A stretch of 20,317 nt of DNA from a virus. Below are positions 1 through 5,617 of the stretch, piece by piece. The position numbers and the translations under genes were made by a program. Location of the stretch: the IMG/VR virus record IMGVR_UViG_3300006737_000300, positions 1 to 20,317 of that record, one strand, 5' to 3'. The notes under the pieces were generated by a model. It was not told the DNA's origin. It did not search any database and saw only the letters and a program-made list of their open reading frames with translations. Within the stretch, counting starts at the first letter, position 1. The number at the start of each line of letters is the position of its first letter.

Positions 1-2
1 AG

Positions 3-668
3 ACTGTGAAGGGTGATGGGTCAGAGTATGTGACAGGTATTATGTACCTAAAGCCTTTCAAGACTATTATTGAGGGCAAGACATTCAATGTGTGTGCATT
101 GGCTGAGAAAGCACAATGTCACAAGGGCTGTCTTGTATCTGCTGGGCGAGGTAAAATGTCCAGTGTTCAGCGTGGGCGTGAACGCAAAACCGTGTGGTAT
201 CATACTGACCGCATCGGGTTCATGGATGCGCTTATAAACGACATAACTATTTTCCGTCGTCGGCAACGCAAGAATGGTGTGCAACCATGTGTGAGGCTGA
301 ACGGCACAAGCGATATTCTGTGGGAGAAAGCTGGCATCATGGAACAATTCCCTGACGTACAGTTTTACGACTACACAAAAATTGTGGCTAGGGCTTACAA
401 GCCTATGCCTAGCAATTACCATCTGACGCTATCATATAGCGAGGCAGATGCTGACTACGCAGAACAGGTATTGACTGCGGTACGGGATACAGGTATCAAC
501 GCAGCAGTAGTGTTCCGCGACAAGATACCCGCCACGTTCAAGGGGTTGCGGGTGGTAGATGGTGACAAGGATGACCTACGATTCCTTGACCCGCAAGGTG
601 TGATTGTCGGGCTGAAGGCAAAGGGTGACGCCAAGCACGATGACACTGGATTTGTAATCGACGCATAA
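3..668 (+). CDS. Cysteine-containing phage protein, GP88/DUF7227-like (5' end outside window)
   Basis: The frame is open to the left edge of the window, so the N-terminus is probably missing; a GTG at 6 is the first possible start inside. Counting from that GTG, there are cysteines at residues 30, 38, 42 and 95, followed by an Arg/Lys-rich stretch (about 46-90). After that come alternating strand-like segments: CVRLNGTSDI, VQFYDYTKIV, HLTLSYSE, AAVVFRDK and IVGLKAKG. The Cys-rich start and barrel-like strand order resemble phage proteins of the gene product 88/DUF7227 type, whose function is unknown to me. The closing strands look like those of a TIM-barrel, but no CxxxCxxC radical-SAM motif is seen. 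A 12-base gap with AAGGAG separates it from the next gene. The family call is a recollection; that it is a real gene is much safer. Confidence 0.7.
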   Translation, partial: TVKGDGSEYVTGIMYLKPFKTIIEGKTFNVCALAEKAQCHKGCLVSAGRGKMSSVQRGRERKTVWYHTDRIGFMDALINDITIFRRRQRKNGVQPCVRLNGTSDILWEKAGIMEQFPDVQFYDYTKIVARAYKPMPSNYHLTLSYSEADADYAEQVLTAVRDTGINAAVVFRDKIPATFKGLRVVDGDKDDLRFLDPQGVIVGLKAKGDAKHDDTGFVIDA

Positions 669-680
669 GGAGATGACGCT

Positions 681-878
681 ATGACTACCACAACACACAC
701 GCTAAAGTTTGAGAAGCGTGACCATTATGGTGAGATTAGATTTTATCCCATGTGTCCGAAGGCACAGTTTCTGTGTAATCTTTCGGGCAGGAAGACATTC
801 CATGTGCAACAGTTGGTTGACATCAAGCGCAACTTGGGGTATAACGTAGAGATACTTGGGTTCCAACTGCCTGAGTAA
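681..878 (+). CDS. Small phage protein of unknown function (65 aa)
   Basis: The ATG at 681 follows AAGGAG (667-672) by eight bases, a strong ribosome site. The product is 65 residues, basic, with two cysteines (in FYPMCPK and QFLCNL), and has no membrane segment or domain I recognise. It lies in a run of same-strand small genes and was probably translated from the same message. Function unknown. Confidence 0.72.
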   Translation: MTTTTHTLKFEKRDHYGEIRFYPMCPKAQFLCNLSGRKTFHVQQLVDIKRNLGYNVEILGFQLPE

Positions 879-907
879 GTAGCAACACAACGAAAGGAGA
901 CTATGCT

Positions 908-1084
908 ATGTTCAAAAAGACTGTAAATGTGAAGGCAATCATTCGTAATCCTGTGGGCGTGGAGAATCTCCAGTTTCGTCGCACAACCGGACGTTACAAG
1001 CAGAAGGGTACGTTCTCTTCTAACAAGGGCTATCTGTCGGTGTCGCGTGATGCGGGCAACGGTCAGTTTGTAGCTCGTGCGTAA
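908..1084 (+). CDS. Small basic protein of unknown function (58 aa)
   Basis: ATG at 908 follows AAAGGAG (893-899) by eight bases. The 58-residue product is rich in Lys and Arg (start MFKKTVNVKAIIRN; then RRTTGRYKQKG) and ends QFVARA. It looks like a small nucleic-acid-binding or structural phage protein, but that is only from composition. An alternative ATG at 903 is in another frame and badly placed relative to the ribosome site. The 89-base gap after it holds a long hairpin. Confidence 0.65.
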   Translation: MFKKTVNVKAIIRNPVGVENLQFRRTTGRYKQKGTFSSNKGYLSVSRDAGNGQFVARA

Positions 1085-1111
1085 GATTACGCCAATCAAT
1101 CCGGTAGCCAA

Positions 1112-1145
1112 GGCACTCGCTCTGTCACGACGCAGGGCGAGTGTC
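1112..1145 (+). other. Long intergenic stem-loop (14 bp with three G-U pairs, 6-base loop)
   Basis: Bases 1112-1125 pair with 1132-1145 around the loop CACGAC. The core is CACTCGC paired with GCGAGTG; three pairs are G-U wobbles and there are no mismatches. It sits in the largest gap of the small-gene cluster, about 30 bases before the next start. No T-run follows on either strand, so it is not a standard terminator. It could be an RNA processing or stability element, or a protein-binding site. Confidence 0.6.
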
Positions 1146-1173
1146 GTACCACCAAAGAAAGGTAAGGGTAGCT

Positions 1174-1326
1174 ATGGCAAAGCAGAAAGACAAGAAGGCA
1201 AACGAGTTGACGTTCCAGAAAATTCCGGTAAAGAAAAAGGTTAAGGCGTTGCAAGATTGGCGGCGCAGCCGGAGGGCAAATCGTAAAGCAAAGCAACAGA
1301 TGCAGGAGGTATCTTACAATGGATAG
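1174..1326 (+). CDS. Very basic small protein (50 aa)
   Basis: The ATG at 1174 is preceded by TAAGGG and the common GCTATG context. An in-frame GTG at 1141 lies inside the stem-loop and is unlikely to be used. The product (MAKQKDKKANELTF...) is dominated by Lys and Arg, especially KKKVKALQDWRRSRRANRKAK in pieces across residues 20-40, so nucleic-acid binding is plausible. It overlaps the following gene by eight bases, which carries its ribosome site (GGAGG) inside this frame. Function unknown. Confidence 0.6.
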   Translation: MAKQKDKKANELTFQKIPVKKKVKALQDWRRSRRANRKAKQQMQEVSYNG

Positions 1327-1675
1327 GACAACAGCTAAGGCACTACGCAACAAACTCAACGCAATCTTTGCGGAGCATGGGATTGATGGGTATGAACTGG
1401 AAGTTGGCAACGCCAGCTATAACGATGTGGAAGTCACGTTCAAGTTGCTTGTGCGAGAGCAAGGGGCAAAGTCTAGGGAACAGCGCGACCTTGAAACTAT
1501 GGCGCGTCTGTCTGACCTCGATGCCAACAAGATTGGTGACGGCAAGTACACGCTGATTGGGTACAAGTCACGCGCCAGAAAGAACCCGTGGATTGTGAAA
1601 GATATGCGTTCCGGTGGTGAGTATGTCATCAATGACATGACAGCCAAGCGTTGGTTTGGAAAGGATGTAGCATGA
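1319..1675 (+). CDS. Conserved-type phage hypothetical protein (118 aa)
   Basis: ATG at 1319 follows GCAGGAGG. The protein begins MDRTTAKALRNKLNAIF and has a mixed alpha/beta pattern with a YTLIGYKSRARKNPWIV segment near the C-terminus. This resembles a small protein seen in many tailed phages (an RxTAKALRxxLxA start and an IVGxxPRSRKYPV-like end). I recall no function for it. It ends in an ATGA overlap with the next gene, indicating coupled translation. Confidence 0.75.
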   Translation: MDRTTAKALRNKLNAIFAEHGIDGYELEVGNASYNDVEVTFKLLVREQGAKSREQRDLETMARLSDLDANKIGDGKYTLIGYKSRARKNPWIVKDMRSGGEYVINDMTAKRWFGKDVA

Positions 1676-1896
1676 TTGTAAAATTATCAAACGACCAATG
1701 GGTACAGTTGTACTCTGAGATTTCTGAACAGATTATGGCTAATGGCCCATCAGGTATGAGTGAGTATCTGATTGAGGTAGAGAATGACGACGGCACAGTC
1801 ACAGAGATGTTCAGTGATGAGGGGCAAGATATATTCAACCACCACTGTGATGTGGCTTGTGCCATCCTTGAGGCTAATGGAGTGGAGAGCGAGTAA
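1672..1896 (+). CDS. Small acidic protein of unknown function (74 aa)
   Basis: I chose ATG 1672, which overlaps the upstream stop as ATGA and has AAGGA about eight bases before it; a TTG at 1651 would lengthen the product by seven residues but is less likely. The product (MIVKLSNDQWVQLYSEI...) is acidic, with a helical N-terminal half and two Cys near the end. It ends in a one-base overlap with the next start (TAATG). Function unknown. Confidence 0.68.
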   Translation: MIVKLSNDQWVQLYSEISEQIMANGPSGMSEYLIEVENDDGTVTEMFSDEGQDIFNHHCDVACAILEANGVESE

Positions 1897-2036
1897 TGAA
1901 TGAGGGTTTTGAGTTTGACGGTATGTGGATTACCGACAGAACTAAATCACCGTGTGGCAGGTTTGACTTGTCACCGGAACAAGCAGACGAACTGTATGGA
2001 AAGGATGATACAGATGAATGTACTATCACTGTTTGA
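1896..2036 (+). CDS. Acidic micro-gene overlapping the methyltransferase start (46 aa)
   Basis: A 46-residue frame starts at the ATG that shares a base with the upstream TAA. It encodes MNEGFEFDGMWITDRTKS..., ending DTDECTITV. Its last 23 bases overlap the methyltransferase start in a different frame, and its 3' part supplies that gene's ribosome site (GGAAAGGA). The tight junctions at both ends support translation. The acidic, Asp-rich product has no recognised domain. It could also be just a coupling leader for the methyltransferase. Confidence 0.55.
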   Translation: MNEGFEFDGMWITDRTKSPCGRFDLSPEQADELYGKDDTDECTITV

Positions 2037-2931
2037 CGGCATGTCTTGTGGGCAGATTGCGCTAGAGAAATCAGGATTCCAAGTGGGGAAATATTTTGCC
2101 AGCGAGATAGACAAGTACGCTATCAAGGTGGCGAAGGCTAACTACCCTGACATGGTACATCTAGGTGATGTGCGTGACGTGAAGGCAGATGACTTGCCAC
2201 AGATTGACCTACTGATTGGTGGCAGTCCATGCCAAGGCTTTAGCTTTGCTGGCAAGCGACTAAACTTTGATGACCCACGTTCCAAGTTGTTTTGGGAGTT
2301 TGTGAGGCTGTTGAAGGAGTTGCGGCCCAAGTATTTTCTCTTGGAAAATGTCAAGATGAAACAGCAGTCGATGGATGTAATCACTGAGGCACTAGGTGTC
2401 GAACCTATATTCATCAACAGTCGGCTAGTGTCAGCACAGAACAGGCAACGATACTACTGGACAAACATTCCAATGGACAAGTTACCTGATGACAAGGGCA
2501 TCATGCTCAAGGATGTGTTGGAGGATGGTCATGTAGACAGAGACAAGGCACATTGTATTGACGCTAATTATTTCAAGGGTGGCAATCTCAAGTCATACTT
2601 TGAGAAGCACAGACGACAGCTAGTATTTAGTAAGGATGGCCTATGCCATGTTGGTGATGCTGACATTCGTGGCAATGACAATGTTCGCAGGGTCTATCAT
2701 CCTGACGGCAAGGCACCATGTCTTACTACAATGGGCGGTGGACATCGTGAACCCAAGACACTGACAAGCGATACCACATGGCGCAAGCTAACACCACTTG
2801 AGTGTGAACGGTTGCAAACTGTGCCGGAAGGATACACAGCCCATGTCAGCAACACACAGCGATACAAGATGCTGGGCAATGGCTGGACTGTAGATGTTAT
2901 CACTCACATACTGAAAGGAATGGACACATGA
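2014..2931 (+). CDS. DNA (cytosine-5-)-methyltransferase
   Basis: This enzyme transfers a methyl group from S-adenosylmethionine to carbon 5 of cytosine in DNA. All main C5-methyltransferase motifs are visible in order: motif I (LSLFDGMSCGQ, residues 4-14), motif IV with catalytic Cys73 (GGSPCQGFSFAGKR), motif VI ENV (111-113), motif VIII (QNRQRYYWTN, 142-151), motif IX (APCLTTMGGGHRE, 234-246) and motif X (MLGNGWTVDVI, 287-297). The start at 2014 follows GGAAAGGA by eight bases and puts motif I at the usual distance from the N-terminus. In-frame ATGs at 1996 and 2005 are poorer. At 305 residues it is a compact, complete enzyme. No partner restriction enzyme is adjacent, so it is likely a solitary phage methyltransferase that protects phage DNA from host nucleases or alters expression. 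Target sequence cannot be read from the protein. Confidence 0.95.
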   Translation: MNVLSLFDGMSCGQIALEKSGFQVGKYFASEIDKYAIKVAKANYPDMVHLGDVRDVKADDLPQIDLLIGGSPCQGFSFAGKRLNFDDPRSKLFWEFVRLLKELRPKYFLLENVKMKQQSMDVITEALGVEPIFINSRLVSAQNRQRYYWTNIPMDKLPDDKGIMLKDVLEDGHVDRDKAHCIDANYFKGGNLKSYFEKHRRQLVFSKDGLCHVGDADIRGNDNVRRVYHPDGKAPCLTTMGGGHREPKTLTSDTTWRKLTPLECERLQTVPEGYTAHVSNTQRYKMLGNGWTVDVITHILKGMDT

Positions 2932-3110
2932 TACTAGACCCAGAAGATGACCCACGCCTTGTCAATGTACAACGACAGTTGGTTTCGCTGCGTCAACTTA
3001 TTGACACCTGGAATTGGGAAGACGAAGAAGGCAATCCTGCCACGAGGGCAGAGGCAAAACGCCTGACGCAGTTGTTTGCTGATGGCATACTATATGAACC
3101 TAAGTTTTAG
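2928..3110 (+). CDS. Small acidic protein of unknown function (60 aa)
   Basis: ATG 2928 overlaps the methyltransferase stop as ATGA. The product (MILDPEDDPRLVNVQRQLV...) is predicted largely helical, with heptad-like Leu/Val spacing over residues 10-26 and a second helix near residues 42-53. No domain is recognised. Coupling to the methyltransferase suggests co-expression but does not show a shared function. Confidence 0.65.
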   Translation: MILDPEDDPRLVNVQRQLVSLRQLIDTWNWEDEEGNPATRAEAKRLTQLFADGILYEPKF

Positions 3111-3126
3111 AGAAAGGAGACAAGCT

Positions 3127-3588
3127 ATGCCAAACTGGTGTCAGAATGTAATGTATATCCAGAACCACAACCCATCGCTGGTCAAGGCTATCAAAGAGGG
3201 CAACCTGTGCGAACACATTGTGCCGGAACCAAAGGATGATGAAGGTGAGCCAACGTCGGGCTGGTATGACTGGCGCGTAGAGAATTGGGGAACCAAGTGG
3301 GATATCAAATGCGAACACGTTGAAGTCGATGATGATGATGATACCTTAATCGTCAAGTTCGACACGGCATGGTCGCCACCAGATAAAGTGTTTGACGCCA
3401 TGCACAAAAAGGGTTATCTCTTTGAGGCATACTATGTCGAGTATGGCATGGAATACTACGGTTCATATGTGGATGGACGGGATACAACAGCCAGCTTTCC
3501 AGAGGGCAAGTTCTATCCATCAGATATGTACGACGACTACGAGGGATGGTCACATCCTAATCGCCACCTGCGCGAAAACTATTCATAG
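3127..3588 (+). CDS. YubB ferredoxin-like domain protein (DUF1281-type)
   Basis: The ATG at 3127 lies seven bases after AAAGGAG (3113-3119). The N-terminus MPNWCQNVMYI and the segment WYDWRVENWGTKWD (about residues 46-59) are characteristic of the YubB/DUF1281 family, found in plasmids and phages. The family adopts a ferredoxin-like fold; its biological role is not established to my knowledge. At 153 residues it is near the expected length. A GAT x5 run encodes five aspartates around residues 68-72. The C-terminal half is rich in Tyr and Asp. Confidence 0.78.
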   Translation: MPNWCQNVMYIQNHNPSLVKAIKEGNLCEHIVPEPKDDEGEPTSGWYDWRVENWGTKWDIKCEHVEVDDDDDTLIVKFDTAWSPPDKVFDAMHKKGYLFEAYYVEYGMEYYGSYVDGRDTTASFPEGKFYPSDMYDDYEGWSHPNRHLRENYS

Positions 3589-3602
3589 AAAGGAGAACAC
3601 CT

Positions 3603-4001
3603 ATGCGGCCTGATAAACAGAACCAGAAGAAGTTTGATTTCGATATGTCTTTCGGAGAGTGGGGCGAAGATACGTTCCTGCACATGATGGGCATGACACG
3701 CGACAAGTTTGAGATAAAGACTGAACGCAATGAGATGTGGACGAAGTGGGGCAACATCGCTGTGGAATACCAGTGCTTTGATAAACCATCCGGCATCAAT
3801 GCGACAGAGGCTGCGTACTGGGTGCAGAACCTAGCAGACAGGGACAATGATATGTATTGCACAATCATCTTCCCGACAGCCACCATGAAGAAAGTGCTTG
3901 ACAAGATGCAGCCTCGTCAGGTAAAAGGTGGTGACTACAACAAGTCGGAGATGTACCTTGTGTCATTGGCTGACCTGTTTTCTAAGAAAGCATACAAGTA
4001 G
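3603..4001 (+). CDS. PD-(D/E)XK nuclease-like protein (Holliday-junction-resolvase-like family)
   Basis: Start 3603 follows AAAGGAG by seven bases. Near the N-terminus it has a helix containing Glu (FGEWGEDTF, Glu22), then a strand with FEIKTE (Glu37-x-Lys39), then GNIAVEYQ (Glu55) and a conserved-looking SGINATEAAYW. This order (Glu, E-x-K, V-E) matches small phage PD-(D/E)XK nucleases. Those proteins read ...GNIFVEYE...SGIxxTEADYW, followed by an aliphatic strand, here YCTIIFPT, and GGDYNKSEMYLVSL. It may cut branched or foreign DNA; activity is inferred only. It precedes a cluster of membrane-type small proteins. Confidence 0.65.
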   Translation: MRPDKQNQKKFDFDMSFGEWGEDTFLHMMGMTRDKFEIKTERNEMWTKWGNIAVEYQCFDKPSGINATEAAYWVQNLADRDNDMYCTIIFPTATMKKVLDKMQPRQVKGGDYNKSEMYLVSLADLFSKKAYK

Positions 4002-4015
4002 AAAGGAGATACGAT

Positions 4016-4219
4016 ATGTTAGGATTGTTAGCGACTGTTGCGATTGCTATGTTTGCACATGACAACGCAGAGTTTATCACAGACATGAACGCCAAGCTGG
4101 AACAGGATTGCACGTTCACATATACAGGTAAGCAAGAGGTGCGACCTGATGTCCCACACATTGCTGTGGACAACAAGTACGTTTACTTCAGCATGGAACC
4201 CTGCCCGAAAGGAGAGTAG
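4016..4219 (+). CDS. Small protein with signal-like hydrophobic N-terminus (67 aa)
   Basis: ATG 4016 follows AAAGGAG by seven bases. Residues 1-14 (MLGLLATVAIAMFA) are hydrophobic, followed by a polar region with two cysteines (32 and 63). This could be a secreted or membrane-tethered protein with a periplasmic disulfide. The hydrophobic stretch is short and lacks an N-terminal positive charge, so a signal peptide is possible but not certain. Such small envelope proteins in phage early regions sometimes act in superinfection exclusion; that role is conjecture here. Confidence 0.62.
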   Translation: MLGLLATVAIAMFAHDNAEFITDMNAKLEQDCTFTYTGKQEVRPDVPHIAVDNKYVYFSMEPCPKGE

Positions 4220-4221
4220 AC

Positions 4222-4554
4222 ATGAATCTGATATTGAACACTACACACTATGATGCACCAAAGGAACACCTTGTCGAATCACTTGGCCTGTTGCCTCACT
4301 GGGTTGTCGAGTACAATATCCTGGGTGGCAAAGACCTTGTGCAATACATGACAGAACGCTATGGCTTTGGTCAGTTGTACAAGTTTGAAGGCACAGTCAC
4401 AGAGGATGGTTGTTGGCAGAGTCCACACGAAGATGACGAAGACCTAGAGTATGTGGGCAAGATGCAGACAAAGCATGGCACTGTGTACTTCTATCCATAT
4501 GCAATCACTGCGCTGCCGACTGACGATGGCTACTTTGTCACGAGGATGGACTGA
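4222..4554 (+). CDS. Acidic phage protein of unknown function (110 aa)
   Basis: ATG 4222 lies seven bases after AAAGGAG, which is itself inside the end of the previous gene. The product (MNLILNTTHYDAPKEHLVESL...) is soluble, with a helical first half and a strand-rich second half containing KHGTVYFYPYAI. It has an acidic patch EDDEDLE near residue 75. No family recognised. One base separates it from the next gene. Confidence 0.7.
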   Translation: MNLILNTTHYDAPKEHLVESLGLLPHWVVEYNILGGKDLVQYMTERYGFGQLYKFEGTVTEDGCWQSPHEDDEDLEYVGKMQTKHGTVYFYPYAITALPTDDGYFVTRMD

Positions 4555-4555
4555 C

Positions 4556-4705
4556 ATGGACGAGGAGATGTTATTCGACCATGACTGGGATGACAAGCAC
4601 ATCATAGACATTGAGTGGGACAATCCCAACCATGAAGCTGACACAGAAATGCTTATCAAGTGGGGGTTATATCAGCCCCCACGAAAGGAGAAAGAGGATG
4701 CGTAA
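4556..4705 (+). CDS. Small acidic protein (49 aa)
   Basis: ATG 4556 starts one base after the previous stop, with GAGGATGGAC upstream giving a weak ribosome site, so translation is probably coupled. The product (MDEEMLFDHDWDDKHI...) is strongly acidic at its N-terminus and ends with the basic PPRKEKEDA. It overlaps the next gene by eight bases and carries that gene's AAAGGAG. Function unknown. Confidence 0.58.
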   Translation: MDEEMLFDHDWDDKHIIDIEWDNPNHEADTEMLIKWGLYQPPRKEKEDA

Positions 4706-4979
4706 TACCTGGAACATGATTATGGATTGGCGTTACAATCCCTTGTCACACATACCCGACAACAACACACGGCACATGGTGATGCAGGTGCTGGCATGGA
4801 TGTGGTGCATAATCTTTAGCATGTGGGTGGGCAGCGTCGTTGCTTTTGGCATCAGTGCCATAGCCCATGCCATGTTGATTGCTGGCATTTTCATCACGGC
4901 AGGTGTATTTGAAACAGCCAAGCGTAGGCCGCAGTATTTCGGTGGGCTTGGCAGAGGCAATGGAGGTGAGCATGAGTAA
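4698..4979 (+). CDS. Small membrane protein with two predicted transmembrane helices (93 aa)
   Basis: ATG 4698 follows AAAGGAG (4684-4690) by seven bases. Two hydrophobic segments at about residues 27-48 and 50-71 (rich in Met, Trp, Ile, Ala) are joined by a very short turn, and a basic, Gly-rich tail (KRRPQYFGGLGRGNGGEHE) follows. The size and helical hairpin would fit a holin or an inner-membrane exclusion protein. It lies far from any visible lysis gene and next to other small membrane proteins, so the role is open. Confidence 0.68.
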   Translation: MRNTWNMIMDWRYNPLSHIPDNNTRHMVMQVLAWMWCIIFSMWVGSVVAFGISAIAHAMLIAGIFITAGVFETAKRRPQYFGGLGRGNGGEHE

Positions 4980-5115
4980 GCTATGGCGAAAGGCCAAGCA
5001 TTACTACCTCACGCATGACGGCATTGAGATGCTTTTGTTCGCATGTATATGGGGGTTCTTGGGCTGGATGCTATACCATGCTGGCATTGGAATCATAGAA
5101 AGGATTATCAGATGA
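4972..5115 (+). CDS. Small single-pass membrane protein (47 aa)
   Basis: Starts at ATG 4972 inside the end of the previous gene (eight-base overlap), with TGGAGG as ribosome site. The N-terminus is basic (MSKLWRKAKHYY) and residues about 18-39 form one hydrophobic helix (IEMLLFACIWGFLGWMLYHAG). It ends in an ATGA overlap with the next gene. Coupling to the two-helix protein suggests they may work together in the membrane. Function unknown. Confidence 0.63.
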   Translation: MSKLWRKAKHYYLTHDGIEMLLFACIWGFLGWMLYHAGIGIIERIIR

Positions 5116-5294
5116 AAGACATACGAGTAGAAATGACAGACGAAACAGAAGCTGGTCTGCAAAAAAAGGTTGACTTATATTTCAAGGGGTGGCATCCTCT
5201 TGGATACGGAACAAGGCTGGTTCGTCCAGTCAAGTACGACGAAATACGGCAGTGTTGGGTGGCCGTGATTACCCGACAGACATCTTGTGATTGA
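5112..5294 (+). CDS. Small soluble protein of unknown function (60 aa)
   Basis: ATG 5112 overlaps the previous stop as ATGA. The product (MKDIRVEMTDETEAGLQKKV...) reads as an alpha/beta mini-protein, with a central KGWHPLGYGTRLVRPVKYD stretch and a strand QCWVAVITR near the end. That pattern (a repeated-sounding GW.P.G....VKYD...W.AV) recalls DUF1737-like small proteins, but I would not assign it. The run of six A at 5161 lies within a Lys-Lys pair and does not break the frame. Confidence 0.6.
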   Translation: MKDIRVEMTDETEAGLQKKVDLYFKGWHPLGYGTRLVRPVKYDEIRQCWVAVITRQTSCD

Positions 5295-5307
5295 GAGGAG
5301 ACTAGAT

Positions 5308-5553
5308 ATGAGTGAGACATTGAATGAGTGGGAACTGAAGCGTGAAGCAGCAACCGAATGTTGGAAGGCTATGACGCCTACGCAGCAGGATGCTATCCTG
5401 ACTTTGCTCAAGGCATGGGTTCCGGTTCGTACTAGGGTCAGCGAGTTTTGCACCCTTGACTATGATGAACTGCGCCTAGTAGATGAAGCATGGTGGGGTA
5501 TCAAACATGCTATTGTCGATAAGGATGTTGAAGTCAAAGAGTGGGATATGTAG
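5308..5553 (+). CDS. Small protein of unknown function (81 aa)
   Basis: ATG 5308 follows AGAGGAG (5294-5300) by seven bases; an in-frame GTG at 5287 lies before the ribosome site and is unlikely. The product (MSETLNEWELKREAATECW...) is mainly helical and acidic with several Trp. It does not show a clear helix-turn-helix. Because it precedes the integrase it could be a recombination directionality factor, but nothing in the sequence shows that. Confidence 0.66.
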   Translation: MSETLNEWELKREAATECWKAMTPTQQDAILTLLKAWVPVRTRVSEFCTLDYDELRLVDEAWWGIKHAIVDKDVEVKEWDM

Positions 5554-5555
5554 AA

Positions 5556-5615
5556 ATGGATATCATCATCGCATTCTTTGGACTCATCCTGATGATTGCA
5601 GTGTTTGGGTTCTAG
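5556..5615 (+). CDS. Possible 19-residue membrane micropeptide / leader of the integrase
   Basis: A 20-codon frame starts two bases after the previous stop and ends two bases before the integrase ATG. It encodes MDIIIAFFGLILMIAVFGF, an almost uninterrupted hydrophobic helix. No strong ribosome site precedes it. It may be a true membrane micropeptide or only a translated linker that lets ribosomes re-initiate at the integrase, which also lacks its own ribosome site. Evidence is positional and compositional only. Confidence 0.4.
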   Translation: MDIIIAFFGLILMIAVFGF

Positions 5616-5617
5616 CT

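Noticed and set aside
1900-2931. Longer methyltransferase start at 1900
   Set aside because: It would add 38 residues unlike any methyltransferase N-terminus and overlap the 46-codon gene; the ATG at 2014 has the ribosome site and correct motif I position.
3328-3342. GAT x5 run (and another at 13609-13623)
   Set aside because: Both encode five aspartates in frame in acidic proteins; five copies are short and no other sign of a functional repeat or contingency locus is seen.
5161-5166. Run of six A as possible frameshift slip site
   Set aside because: The gene is complete in one frame to a stop that overlaps no candidate extension; a run of six A alone is common.
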